This document shows positions 11,626-26,600 of a stretch of DNA of 64,000 bases, in pieces. The first letter of the stretch is position 1; the number at the start of each line of letters is the position of its first letter. The position numbers were made by a program, and so were the translations under genes. This stretch comes from Erinaceus europaeus (lineage: Eukaryota; Chordata; Mammalia; Eulipotyphla; Erinaceidae), in the NCBI RefSeq assembly GCF_950295315.1, contig NC_080179.1, positions 75,903,836 through 75,967,835 of the forward strand, given 5' to 3'. The notes under the pieces were generated by a model, which saw nothing but the letters and a program-made list of their open reading frames with translations, made no database searches and was not told where the DNA came from.

Positions 11626-14600
11626 CTTATTGCACCCAGCACCAAATTTCTATTTCTATTAAAATAACCACCTCTAGCCTATCCTCCCACACATTCCCCA
11701 AGCATTACTTTTTAAAAACACTTATTTTATTTTAATAAGAGGGAGACAGGCAGAGACCAGAGCACTGCTCAGCTCTGGCTTATGGTGGTGCTGGGGACTG
11801 AACTTGAGACCTTAGAGCCTCAGGCATGAAAGTCTTTTGCAGAATTTTTACTCTGTCTCCCCAGCCCCCAGTGGTGATTTTAATGTTCTTACAATTGTCA
11901 GTCTTTGAATTATTCATGATAAAAATGTTTAGAAAAGTACTTACTAAAATTATACCTGGTATTTTAAAACAACCCAGCTAAGTGCCAGTGTTAAATGACA
12001 CTTCCAGTTTTCAGTTATACAACAAATTTAGCTTTGATTAAAAAAAGCTGTATTCTGTCAGACCAATAACTTATGTTTCGTTCTGCTTTTTAAAAATATA
12101 TATCAGGCCGAAGAAAACAAAAAACTGCGGCAACTTCAGCTTGAACAAGAGGAAAAACTGGCTGCAGAACTGGCCAGACTAAAACATGAAAGTCTGAAGG
12201 ATGAGAAGATGAGGCAACAAGTGAGAGAAAACAGGTACCTTGTCTTCAGTCATCTCTGCTCGCTTTTTAAGCTTCCATCTCATAGCACCTGAGAGTGACA
12301 TTGATGGATATATTTAATATTTTGCCTATAAATCTGCCGAGGCTCATGTGGAGTGGCTCCAACCAGGGGGTAAGCCTCCGATCCTCCCTCACCAGTTCTG
12401 GGGACCGCGTAACTTCAGAAAGAGGCATCGGGGAGTATTCTGGTACAACACTCATTTATTGGGAGAAGAGTACAGGCTTATATAGAGAGTTAAACAAAGA
12501 ACATTTTTTCACATATGTCAGAAATTACAGGTTTCTTAAAGGTCAGCTTGCCCCTATGGTAGGGGGCTGGTATGACAAGAATTGATGCAGATACATAAAG
12601 GTCAAAACGATGAGTCTCCATGATGCAGGCAAGTTAATTATCCAAAGGCATTTGAGAGAAGCATAGGGGTTAAGCCAGTAAGGTGAGGTAGAGAAGAAGG
12701 AAAACAAAGATTGATGTAAATCACAGATATCAAAGGACACAAGGAAATAGGAGTTGGGGTCTCACTGCCTGGTGTTGGGGGTGCATGATAGAGTGTGTTC
12801 TCCTTTGTGATCAAAAGGTGAAGTGGATGTGTGAACTCTGAGTGAACCCTAAAGCAGGCAGCCATGTGGCCTGCTGCTAGCAGGGAAACTAAGCGTGAGA
12901 GGCCTGTAGGCTTCCTGTGAGCTTGAGAGACTAACAAGGAGAAACTGAGTCTGGGAGACTTTCCCTCTTGGCTCATCTCTTTAAGGAGAGAGGCTAACAA
13001 GTGGGGTGTCTTTCCAGACCTCCATCCAAGGATGGGAGAGCTCCCCTAAGCTCTACCAAGCTTTCACATAGTCCCACATAAATTTTTATTCAAGTCACAT
13101 ATATAAGTATCCATTTGAGCAAAGAAGTCATGACAATCAAAGTAATATATTGCTATTTAAGGTAAAAATAAATATCAGCCCCCCTGTGCTCTTTCCTTTA
13201 AATATATAAGGAAAATAGACAAAGGAATTCTACTCTTAGAGAAAACTTAGGCGAAATCAATTTAATTTTATACCCCTGATGAAGAGGGGATGATCTCACT
13301 CATAGACAGAAGTTGAAAAACAAGATCAGAAGAGAAAACACAAGTAGAACCTGAACTGGAATTGGCATATTGCACCCAAGTAAAAGACTCTGGGGTGGGT
13401 GGGTGGGGGGAGAATACAGGTCCATGAAAGATGACAGAGGACCTAGTGGGGGTTGTACTGTTATATGGAAAACTGGGAAATGTTATGCGTGTACAAACTA
13501 TTGTATTTACTGTCAACTGTAAAACATTAATTCCCCAATAAAGAAATTAAAAAAAAAAAAAAAGGAAGACATGGCCCTTGGGAGTGATGGATTCGCTATG
13601 CTAGCACACAGCCCAGCAATAACCTGGTGGCAGTAAAAATAATAATGATAAATAAAATAAACTGGGTCAGATATCTTTTATTGTTGAAATGTAGGAATCA
13701 TTTATTTTTTAAATAGTTATTTATGCCCTTTTGTTGCCCTTGTTGTTTTATTGTTGTTGTTATTAATGTTGTTGGATAGGACAGAGAGAAATGGAGAGAG
13801 GAGGGGAAGACAGAGAGGAGGAGAGAAAGACAGACACCTGCAGACCTGCTTCACGGCCTGTGAAGCGACTCTCCTGCAGGTGGGGAGCTGGGGGCTTGAA
13901 CCGGGATCCTTATTGCAGGTCCTTGCGCTTTGCGCCACGTGCGCTTAACCAGCTGTGCTACCGCCCGACTCCCAAGAATCATCTATTTTGGATATGACAT
14001 CCTTGCAAAGTTTGTTTGGCAGAGTCTTAAGTCAAATTAGCTTATGTTTAAGCCCCACTATAGTCCTTCTCTTAACACCACAGGGCTAGCTGTTGAAGAA
14101 ATTTTAACCAATATTAATAATACACTTTCTCTGATTCAGCCACTGGCAAAAAGAAAAAAAGATCCTCAGCAATTATTACTGACAACTAAAGGGTTTTTTC
14201 ATCTAGAAAATTTAAGTTCAATGTTCTTTTTCACAAGATTCTAATTTTTCTTTGGGTAAAGGAAGCAAAGTGCATTTATTTTTATAAAGATTTGAGTGAC
14301 TATGAAGATCTTTCATACATTTAGAATTCTTCTAGATTTCAGGTATGGGTTATTGTTATGTAGAGAAATCTGATCTCAAATTTAAGTTCTGTGGCTGTGT
14401 TTGTTTGTTTGTTGACAGTATCGAGCTCAGAGAGTTGGAGAAGAAGTTAAAAGCAGCTTACATGAACAAAGAGAGGGCCGCTCAGATTGCTGAGAAGGAC
14501 GCCATCAAATTCGAGCAGATGGTAACCATGTCATTTTCTTATCTCTGTTTTTAGCTTCACTTAGAAAACCAAAAACAAACCCCCTGAAAATTGCTATGTA

Positions 14601-17600
14601 CCATGAAGAATTTAGACTGCAAGGTTCTTCAAATACTTTTATATGTTTTAGACCTAAGGTATATGAATCATTATTATTTAATATGGAACCTTGCTTGGAT
14701 TATTAGAGCCTTCCAAATTATCCAAAGACTGGGACTCTGCTTGGAATAAACTAGCTATATTCACTAGTTCCCAGCATTCTTACTGGTATCTATTACTCTT
14801 TTTATAAAAATTTTTTTGGGTGGGGAGAGGTAGCATAGCAGTTATGCAAACCGACTCTTGTGCCTGAGGCTCCCAGGTTCCAAATTCAATTCCCCACATC
14901 ACTGTGAGCCAGAGCTGAGTCGTGCTCTGGCAAAAATAAACAAGTCTTTTTTTATTATTCTTTTTAAAATTTGATTTAACTTTATTTTTATGTTGTTACC
15001 AGGGTTATCACTGGGTCGTGGTGCCTGGGTGATGTGCCTGGGGGGTCATTGTTTTTATAGAGATAGAAATAGAGACGGAAGGGGGAGAGAGAGAAGGAGA
15101 GAGAAGGATGAACACCTACACCTGCAGCACTGCTACACTGCTCATGAAGATTCCCCCTTGCAGGTGGGGAACAGAGATTTGAACCCAGGTCCTTATGCTT
15201 GATAATGTGTGTACTCTACTTGGTACGCCTCTGCCTAACCCCGTACTGGCTGTCTTTGGCAGGCCAATACAGTCCGAGTTGTTGGTACAGTCATATTCTC
15301 TAGTATGTCATTCAAATGTTTATTTTTAATTTTCTTTTATTATATTTAAGTATTGGATAGAGACAGCCAGAAATCAAGAGGGAAGGGGGTGATAGAGAGG
15401 GAGAGAGTCAGAGAGGCACCTGCAGTCCTGCTTCACCACTCGTGAAGCTTCCCCCCTGCAGGTGGGGGCCGGGGGCTCGAACCCGGGTTCTTGTGCATTG
15501 TAATACGTGCACTCAACCAGGTGAACCACCACCCGGCTCCTCAAATGTTTATTTTTTCACAGCTTATAATTTATTCATGGTCGACAAGACTGTAGAACAA
15601 AAGGGGCCCAGTTCCACACAGTTCCCCCACCAGAGTTCTGTGTCCCATCCCCTCCACTGGAAACTTCCGTCTTCTTTTTTTTTTTTAAATCTTTTTTTTT
15701 ATATATATTTATTTTATTTATTTATTCCCTTTTGTTGCCCTTGTTGTTTTATTGTTGTAGTTATTATTATTGTTGTTGTTGGATAGGACAGAGAGAAATG
15801 GAGAGAGGGAGGGGAAGACAGAGAAGAGGAGAGAAAGACCGACACCTGCAGACCTGCTTCACCGCCTGTGAAGCGACTCCCCTGCAGGTGGGGAGCCGGG
15901 GTTCAAACCGGGATCCTTATGCCGGTCCTTGCGCTTTGCGCCACCTGCGCTTAACCCGCTGCGCTACAGCCCGACTCCCTTCATTCCCTTTTTCTAACTC
16001 CTGATCTATGTTCAAGTTCAGGGCATCTCAGATCCACTCAGAGCAGTGTGACACAATATAATATACAGCAGGATTTCTCCTACTTAGCAGCGGATAGCAG
16101 TGTGCACTCTGTTATTTCTAGAGCTCTCCTGATCGCAGAGAGAGGCCAGGCATAAATGTGAAGGCCTGTTGCGATATTACACAGTTTTGTTGCTGTTGTT
16201 TTAAGTTCCCTTCTCTGATATCTCCATGTTGATCATTTGTGCGGTAGAGTTTCCTGTCCTCCCCATCCCTTTCAAAGACAGTGGTTACAAAAGAAAAAGA
16301 GAAGTAGAGGTAAACGCTCTAGTTTCAGCAGTCGCACAGAATGTATCATAGTTCAAAAAGTAAAAAAGCAAACTGCAGAAGAATCAAGTTGGAGAGTACA
16401 TGTACTCACCAATTAGATTTTCTAAGACTTGTACACTTACGCACGGATTGATGTACATATACATGCAGAAATAAACATGCCCATACACTTCAGATCAGAG
16501 GAGAGATACTGAAATGCTTAACCAGTGTAGTGCAATATAGGTAGGCCTCAAATGAGAACAGATATTTCCTTGCGAGCGTGTGTGTGTGTGTGTGTGTGTA
16601 TGTGTGTGCGTGTGAGCGTGTGTGTGTGTGTGCGTGTGCGTGCTAGCATAGAAAATGTCAGGAGAGTTACACAGTTCACTGTTGATGGCAAAGCCTTTGG
16701 TGGAACTGGTGTCTGCAGAGCTAAGGGGTTTGTTTGCCCGGCCCCATGCACTTTTACTCCTTTTCACAACTCAAGTTGGATATTAACAATTGAGTATTTG
16801 GCCCGTACTTCACAGTTTTAATTATCCTGATAACTTAAAACTACTATAAAAATTTGTAGACATTTAATCTGGAAAAAAATGCTGCTGTTCTCTAATTAAA
16901 ACCGATCTACGAGAGCAAGTGAGATGTTCTTAGGACTGGCCTACACGTGCCTCAGCCTGTTATCTGTGAAATGAGGACGTTCTATTTTTATGACTGTGAA
17001 GTAGTCTATATATTAATGTTCTTGCCATCTTATATTTCCTTTAAAGAACATGTTTTAAGAATACAGAAACAGAATTTTTATCAAGCCATAGCAACAATAG
17101 ATATGTTTAAGGTGGCAATTAGATCAGAACTGGTATTTAGAAATTAAGCTTCCTATTTAAGTCTGTTTTCTTTGTACGCCTGATACTGTTAACAGTTCTG
17201 TTACAATCACTGGTGGTATGATATTAAAAGGTAATTTTAAACATTCCCCAATTACAATGTATTTTGTTAAATTATTTCAGAATGCTCTAACAAACAAGGA
17301 TTTAGCTCATTCAGGGAGGCGACGGGCTGACATGGGTAAGGCCTCAAGTTCCATTGTGGGTGGAACCACATATCCCCCACTGGTGCACTGGTCTCTTCTT
17401 CTTGCTTGTAAAATAAACATTTTTTTAAGAATTTATTTATTCATGAGAAAGATAGGAGGAGAGAGAGAAAGAACCAGACATCACTCTGGTATATGTACTG
17501 CCAGGGATTGAATTTGGGATTGAACTGGATTCTCAACTTGGTTGAGAATCCAGTGCTTTATCTACTGCGCCACCTCCCTGACCACGTAAAATAAACATTT

Positions 17601-20600
17601 AAAGAAGCAAGTTTGTCTCTTAGCTTGAGGGGATGGTACTTAAATTAGTAGCAAAGACACACATGGGGCCGGGTGGTGGTGCACTTGGTTGAACATACAT
17701 ATTACAATGCGCAAGGACCCAGGTTCAAGCCCCTGGTCCCCACCTGCAGGGGGAAAGCTTCACAAGAGATGAAGCAGGGCTGCAGGTGTCTCTCTGTCTC
17801 TACATAATTACTTTCCTCTCAATTTCTTGCTACCTCTATAATATAAATAAAAGATAAAAATTAAAAAAACACACACACAAAGACACGTGAAATATGTGAA
17901 CCTTTTTAAGTAGTTAAAGCGATTACAAAGATCCTTCAGTAAATGACAAATGGGAGCCCTCAAAGGTCAGTGGCAGAAATAAAACTCTAGACTGACAGAA
18001 ACTGAAGCGTTGTTCACAGCAACAGAATAGCAGACCTGTGTGAAAGAGAGAGTCCAAAACCAGACTGCGGAAGTGCTATAACAGAGACTGTGTTTTCCCC
18101 TGGGGGGAACAGAGAGAGATAAGTGTCAGCACTTGCCTTTGCTTTTTGCCTCGATGAAAATATTTTATGACACTCAGTAACATCAAAAACCCCATTGGGC
18201 TGGGAGCCAGTAGGATGTGAGCCTGCCATGCATGGAGCCCCAGGTTCAAGACGCAACACCATATGGGGAGCACCATGGCACTAAGGGGCGCTCCATGGAT
18301 GATAGAGTAGTGTTGTGGTATCTTTCCCCTTCTCTCTGTCTTTTCCTCTCTATATATATCTTCAACTTAAAAAATAAAGAGCAGGGGGCCTGGAGATAGC
18401 GCAGCGGGTTAAGCGCAGGTGGCCCAAAGCACAAGGACCTGCGTAAGGATCCCAGTTCGAGCCCCCGGCTCCCCACCTGCAGGGGAGTCGCTTCCCAGGC
18501 GGTGAAGCAGGTCTGCAGGTGTCTGTCTTTCTCCCTCCCGTCCTGCTCTCCTCTCTCCATTTCTCTCTGTCCAACAACAATGAGATTAATAGCCACAACA
18601 ACGATAAAACAACAAAGGCAACAAAAGGGGGGAAAATGGCCTCCAGGAGCAGTGGATTCATGGTGCAGGCACCGAGCCCAGCAATAACCCTGGAGGGAAA
18701 ATAAATAAATAAATAAATAAATAAATCGCAGCCAGGGATTGAAACACAATCCCTGTTGAGCTCACAATTGTTAACAATGTGCAAGGATCCGGGTCCAAGC
18801 CCCCAGTCCCCATCGTATAGGGAATCTTCTTGCTGGTTAAGCTGTGCTGAGGTCTCTCTCCTATTTTCTCCCACCCTCTCGATTTCCTCTAGCTCTGTTC
18901 AATAAAAAATCTAAATAAAATGTTCAAAAATTAGAAAGAAAAAGTCAGCCTGCGAGCCATGTAATCACACACACGAGGCTCCTGCAGTACATGTACACGC
19001 ACGCACACACACACGCACACACGCACACTCACGCACAGGCACACACACACTCGCACATGCACGCACACACACTCGCACGCACACACGCACATGCACACAC
19101 ACGCACGCACACACACAAAATCATCCGGGGATCACATCTGCTAAATGGATTTTGTTTCAACGACAGCAACGTGATGCTGAAATAGCCAAAACTATGATGG
19201 AGGAACACGAGAGGCTGATGAAGGAGGAGACTGCTGCAGAGGCCAGACGGCATAAAAGCAAAGCCCAGTACTCCCACGACCTAGATAAGCAACTTGTAGA
19301 GCAAGAGCACAAGAAGCAGGAAGCTTACAAGCAGCTGCTGAAAGAGAAGCTCATGATTGACGAGATCGTTCGGAAGATCTATGAAGAAGATCAAATGTGA
19401 GTGCCCCTCAGCTTCTTCCTTTATTATTCATTCATTTATCTATTACTGGATAGAGACAGAAATTGAGAGGAGGGGAGATGGTGAGAGAGAGACACCTGCA
19501 GCCCTGCTTCACCACTTGCAAAGCTTCCCCCCTGCAGGTGGGGACCAGGGTCTTGAACCTGGATCCCTGTGCACTGCAGTGTGTGCGCTTAATCAGTGGC
19601 GCCACCGCCTGGCCCCCCTTTATTTATTTTTTTAAAATATTTTTTCATTTAGCCCCTCAGCTTCTCAAAGCGTCTAAACACTGTGTCAGGCAGACTTTAG
19701 GCTTGTGGTGGAGAAGGGGCACATCTATGGGGAGTTTCTGGTACGGTCACACACACAGAAACTGGCTCTAGTTTCTCTTGAGTGGCATGCTAGTGAGATC
19801 TCTTGTTTATTTATTTAATTTTGATACAGACAGAGGCAGAGAGAGAGAGTGAGGAATCTTTTTCCAGTGCGGCGGGGGCTAGGCTTGGCCTGGGTCGTGC
19901 ACATGGCAAAATAGTGCACTATTAAAATAAGCTATGTCAGCAGCCCTAATAATCAGTTTCTGATCATTGACCATGTTTGCTTAGTGACTGAACACTTGAA
20001 TTTGTTTTTTCTCAAATACGATACAGCAGAGGGCTAGCTTTTTTCTGCATACACTGCAGCAGTGGGGTCCTTTACGTTTACATAAACAGGCATTTAGTCT
20101 TTTGAAACAAAATACATAAAACTTCATTAATAGGTTAGAGGAGAAGCATAATAGTATTCTACTCAGAGAAAATCCATGCCTTTCCTTATACTTAGTGTTT
20201 GCTGCATGAATAAGTGAACTGCAAGTACGAAAAAGCCTTTCTCCCCAGTGTCAGTGATCAAAGGAGAGGACTGATATGTTTTGGTTTTTAATTTTTAAAA
20301 TATTTATTGATCCCCTTGTGTTGCCCTTGTTGTTTTATTGTTGTTCTTGACGCCGCCGTTGTTGGATAGGGCAGAGAGAAATGGAGAGAGGAGGGGAAGC
20401 CAGAGAGGGGGAGAGAAAGACAGACACCTGCAGACCTGCCTCACCGCCTGGGAAGCGACTCCCCTGCAGGTGGAGAGCCGGGGCTCGAACCGGGATCCTC
20501 ACGCCACCTGCGCTTAACCCGCCGCGCTACCGCCCGACTCCCAGGACGGATACGTTTTATAGTTACCCTTGTTACTCTAAAGCCACATTTACTTTTGCTT

Positions 20601-23600
20601 CTTAGGGAAAAACAGCAAAAGCTAGAGAAAATGAATGCAAGCCGAAAATACATAGAAGAATTTCAGAAAGAGCAGGACTTATGGAGAAAAAGGAAACAAG
20701 AGGAGATGGAAGAAGAGAACAGGAAGATCCTGGAGTTTGCCACCATGCAGCAACAAAGGGAGGAAGACCGGCTGGTGAAAGTTCAAGAGAATGCAGAGAA
20801 AAGGCTACAGCTTAAGAATATGGTATGAAGAGGCCAGAGAGGCGGCTCAATGGGGAGAGTGCAGGGCTTGCACATGTGCGGCCCTGCACTGACAGGCCAG
20901 AGCAGTGCGCTGGTCTCTTGATCTCATAAAATATATACATACATACATGTATATGCATACATGTATATGCATATGTATACATACACGTATATATGTATAT
21001 TTATATGTATATGTATACATACATGCATATGTACATGTATATAATATTTATTTACTTTCCCTTTTGTTGCCCTTGTTGTTCTTATTGTTGTTGTTATTGA
21101 TGTCGTCGTTGTTAGATAGGACAGAGAGAAATGGAGAGAGGAGGGGAAGACACAGAGGGGGAGAGAAAGACAGACACCTGCAGACCTGCTTCACCGCCTG
21201 GGAAGTGACTCCCCTGCAGGTGGGGAGCCAGGGGCTTGAACTGGGATCCTTAAGCAGGTCCTTGAGCTTCGATCCACATGCGCCTAACCCACTGCGCCAC
21301 CGCCCGACTCCCTGCTGTGAATATTTATGTACGTGTATTTAATTTAACAGCTGTCTCAGAAACTGGAAGAAATGCTGCGGCAGCGTGAAGATTTGGAACA
21401 AGTGCGACAAGAATTATACGAGGAAGAGCAAGCAGAACTCTACAAGAAGAAGCTAAGAGTAAGTTTTGGAAGCTGAAAGAGTGATCATCATAGAGATGCT
21501 ATCATCTGAGACGGACTGGTAAAAGATGCTAGACTGAAACCCTATCTTACTGATGAGTACTATGTATTAAATTTCTGTTTGCATGCTGTGACGATGAGCT
21601 CTGGTCTAATCCAAAGCTGACTAGACTACATCTCAGCCTTCAGCGAGCACTTCAATTTTTAGGTAATGTGTGGCAAGTAGACACGAACTATATATGAAAA
21701 TATTATGTGCCCAAGACCCCCCCAAATATATACACTCTAGGAATGTATACTGCTACATGTATTCATGTCAAATAAAATTAAATGACTTAAGAGGGCACCC
21801 CTGCACATACCCCCCCAAAAAAAAAGAAAGTGGTAAGAGTGAGAGTGATTAGAACTTTTAATAGAGAAGGTGAAGTTTGTTAATAGGACAAGTGAAGGAA
21901 GAGGAGGCTATATATTTAATATAATGACCAAAATTTCCACAGCTGACATCACAGATTGACTCACGTAGCGCATACTCATCCTTTTTTAAAAGGCTGATTC
22001 CTTGGCCCTCACTGTGTGTTACTCTTAAGAACCTTGAGCAGACAGCAGCAGTTACATGCTAGTTTGAGTACAGAAACAGGAGGGAGAATGCACATACAAA
22101 TTAAGAGTAAGGAATAGAAGGCAATTCAAAAGTAACATGACCTATATAAAAAAAAATTGAGATCTGGGGAGACAGCATAATGGTTATGCAAAAAGACACA
22201 TTCTTGAGGCATCAAAGGGCCCAGGTTCAATCCCCAGTACCACTATAAGCCAGAGCTGAGCAGTGCTCTGGTTTAAAAAAAAAAAAATTCAAAAGTTTGA
22301 TTTTTAATATTCATTTCCTGCTTTAACACTAGGCCTAACCAAACTCTATCCTCCCCTTTTTATCAATCTGCTGTGAACAGTCACTGGATTTATTTTTCGC
22401 ATATCTTGTTTAGGAAGAAGCAGAAGAGAAGTTGAGAAAGCGAAAGGAATTGAAGCAGAATTTTGTAGAACAAATGGCTTTGAAGGATCTGGTACTACAG
22501 GCCGCAAAAGAGGAAGAGGAGACCTTCAGAAAAGCTATGCTAGCCAAGTTTGCTGAAGATGACCGAATAGAATTAATGAATGCCCAGAAGCAAAGAATGA
22601 AACGCTTAGAGCACAGAAGGGCTGTGGAGAAGCTGATTGAAGACCGTCGTAACCAGTTCCTTGCAGATAAAGTAAGAAGAGGGGATTTTTTTTTTTCATT
22701 TTCTTTCTCTTATTTATTAGTGACTTACACTGATTCACAGAATCATAACGGGTATAATTCTGCACCATTCCCACCACAAGAACTTTGCATCCCCATTCCC
22801 TCCACTGGAAGCTACAGTAGTTCTCTCGAGTTTGCAGATATGTGTTGACCATTATTTCTGTCACTGTCTGTCTATGTTTATATATACTTGCCCACCCCAC
22901 CCCCAACCATTGGTCTGTCTTCTATTCCTAAGTCACACCTACAAGTAATATGATTTCCAAATGTCCCTCCATTTTTTCCTCTTTTCTCTCCAGGTCCTGG
23001 TAGAGTTGGGAGTTCAGAACCCTCATCTCATCTTCCCCCGATTATTTCTCCCTCTCTGGGAGTGTGGATCAAAATTCTCTTTGGGGTGCAGAAGGTGGGA
23101 ATTCTGGCTTCTGTGACTGCTTCTCCTCTGGACATGGGGGTTGGCAATTCAGCCCACACCCCCAGCCTGTTTCTACCCTTCCCTCGTGGGGCAGGGGTCT
23201 AGAGAAGTGAAGTTCCAGGACAGATTGGTTGCCGGGATAGCCTGAGGGTACTTCTTCCCGAGCTAGTGCTCTCTGGGTTGGAGAGAACTCAACTGGAGCT
23301 GATCTAGGCTGCTGTGTGGGAGAGGGATCAGGAACTCGTGCTGCACCAACTTCCGCAGGAGATACACTCTGGAACTCTCGGAGCCGGAAAGCAATTTCCA
23401 AGTGTCTTTAATCAGAAGAGCAGCTGTTTTTATACTCTCCAAGTAGGGTGGAAACAGGATGTGATATAGAGAGGGTGGAGAGAAAAGTGACTGGTGAAAA
23501 TCAGAGTGTGACAAAGAAGGGATCAGTGTGTGACAAGGAGGGGGTGGAGCAGGAGAGAATCCTATCATAGAACCACCAATGCCCTGGAGTGCTTTATGTA

Positions 23601-26600
23601 AAAGTGATTTATGTAAATAGACCAAAGCTTTGGATCAGTAAAATCCCTATATAGGCATATGGTTAAGCAGAAGCCAGGGGGAGATGGCAACTACCCAACA
23701 TCTCCCCCTTTCTTTTTAACTTTTTGCCATAGTATCAGGAGTGCGGGGCACTTTGTGAGGCAGGGAGACTGATAAGAGGCACACCTTTTTTGGGGTTCTA
23801 CTGTCCCTCCTTGCTCAACCTCTCCGTGGAGAGACTAACAGGATTGACACACCCCTCAGGCTCAAGCCCTTCCAAGCTCAACCATATCCTCACAATTCCC
23901 CAACATCTTCCTCTTACTTAATGGCCATATATAACTGGGTCAATGTCTGTAAAAGGCTTCATCTCTGTCAGGGGAATAGCAGTGTAGGGGTGAACGGAAA
24001 CCTGTTGGGAAGAAAGCAGAATGATAGTGTGTAAGTGTCTTCAAAAATAACTAGCACAAGACAGGGAGGGATAAGTAAGAGTAGCAAGAGACAGAGTGAG
24101 CCTGATGGGTGGAGGAGTGGGGGCCTGATAAGCCGAGGGGCTAGAGGGGTGATCTGGCATTGCAAAATCCCGAGTCAGCTGGCGGTAAGTTCTATGAACT
24201 GCTACAGTCATTCTTCAAGAAGTCCAGCAGTATAAAAGGAGTGTCCAGCAAGTTCTATAGAAGCATCAGTCCAATGTCAACAGCCAGGAAATAAATGCCA
24301 CACGTCTATCTTGATGGAGGAGGATGGCCACCGGAACTTTTCTTCTCTGTAGAGAGTGACCTGGAACCGCCAAAACATGATGGGCGAAACAGAAGCAGGA
24401 AGAGCAGACACCAATGGTTGAGAGAAAGGCAGTAGGAAAGTCTTGTCCTTCAGAGTCTGTGAATCAGGTTCTCCAGATCGTGTCAGGTCACATCATGGGT
24501 TTCTGGGGATGGCTGTAATTGTGGGTGATGTCAGAGGTCAGGGGTCCAAGATGGATTTCTGGGGATTCTATATGAGCAGATGCTTCTTTATGCGAAGGCT
24601 TGTCATAGCTGTAGTCAATTACTTATGAAAAAACTTTGTAACAAATTAGAAGTTTACTACAATTGATAACTCAATGATTATAACTGGTTTAGGTATCTTT
24701 ATAATTTTGTGTAAAGGTCATCTTACGTGACCTCATGTAGCAGTCTTTATATAGCAAAGTTTTCATACCGAGTTTAAGTTACATATATTGATTCTTGACT
24801 ATTTTTACATTGGGTTTTAAGCAAACTCAGGTTACTAGAGTTAACACATTTTAGTGACAATTTTTTTTTTTTTTGGTACATTTACAATATCAGATTGATG
24901 CCAAATTTGTTGTGGATTAATTTCCACAAGATAGCTTACAGGACATTTTTGGGGGCCCTCCAAAAATGTCCTGTATAGAGAATCTGTATTTTAACTTAGG
25001 AGATGATGAATTGTCACATTGAATATTTAGAGTTTTACCTTAAACACTCAGTTACTTAAATGAATTGATTTTACCTCTTCTCGTAAAAATGTAACTTCGA
25101 AGTTACAATTTAACTGTCAAGTTAATGTTTACCAAACTTGAAACACGCATATTAAACATATAGTTTATAACACACAGGAGGAGAAAAACTTGTAAATAAG
25201 ATATATCATTTCAAATGTGAATTTAGAACTACTGTCATAGTTGAACCATCTTTACTCACACAGTTTAAGACTAAACATTTCATATTGATATCAAGACTTA
25301 AAAAAGAAATCAAAAGGGGGAATGAACAATTTTTGGACTGTTTCTGGACGTCTCCAGAAACCATGGCTGCGTCCAGCCGTTTGATATAAAGTCAGTTAAC
25401 TTTCAGAGTACTCTGAGCACAATGGGTCATACAAAAATTTTGGTCACTCAATTTTTTTTTTTTTCACTCACTCACTCACTCACTCACAAAACACAACTGG
25501 CCAGTCATAGCATAAGACATTCATTCGGGGGGGGGGGGGAAGTTCTGTGAATCAGATTTTTTTTTTGATTCTGCCATGCTGTATTATGGATCCTGGGGTG
25601 CATCCTGTAGCCAGTCCTCTTGCAGCCAGTCTTCTTGCAGTGTTTCTTGTTCTTCAGGGATATCAGCGCCATCATGTGGGTATTGCCGGACATGGCGGGC
25701 AGGAACCCAAACAGGCTTGGAGTAATTTTGTGGAAAAATACATGCGAAACCCCTCCCCATAGTCAACAGGGGGTCAGGTCCTTTCCAAATTTTATCAAGT
25801 GGGACTTTCCATTTGACTTTAATAGCTGGGAGGGTGGGTGGTGTTTGCCAATGAAGAATTATAGGAGGTTGGTCGGAGTTTTTGTAAATATTAAAGAGAT
25901 TTAATGTAGTTAAGGCTTTTGCCAGCTGGATATTAGGGGGGTACATTTCCCCTTTTTCTTTATTTAATTGAGCCTTAAGAGTTTGATGGGCCCTCTCAAC
26001 AATGCCTTGTCCCTGTGGATTATACGGAATGCCTGTAGTATGAGTAATGTTCCAGAGGGAACAAAAATCTTTAAATTGTTTGCTGGTAAAAGCAGGTCCA
26101 TTATCCGTTTTAAGTTGAAGAGGTAAGCCCATTACAGCAAAACAGGAGAGCATATGGCTTATAAGCTTTTTTGAGTTTTCTCCAGTCTGAGCTGTAGCCC
26201 ACATAAACTTAGAGAAGGTATCAATTGAGATGAACACATATTTTTGTTTGCCAAAGTTAGGTATGTGGGTAACATCAATTTGCCAAAGAGCGTTGGCTTT
26301 TAAACCTCGAGGATTAACCCCCAGAGTCTGAATAGCAGGTGTTTTGATTAGACCTGCACAGGAGGAACATGTAGCAAGAATACGTTTTAACTGTGGCAGA
26401 GGAATATCAGGAAATCGAGCTCGAAGACCTTTAAGATTAACATGGGTTAGGGAATGAAAGTCAGCAGGATTAGAGACAGAGGCTAGGAGAATTCCTGTGG
26501 AGGCAAGGCGGTCAGCTGCAGCATTCCCTTCGGACAGGGGACCAGGAAGAGAGCTGTGGGAACGTAGGTGCTGAACATACAGTGGATGGGTTCGAGAACA

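Noticed and set aside
17281..17334. Exon-like block with TTTCAG before and GGTAAGG after
   Set aside because: It lies between MNS1 exons 4 and 5, which already join in frame, has no match in the protein and seems to continue into a SINE-like repeat.
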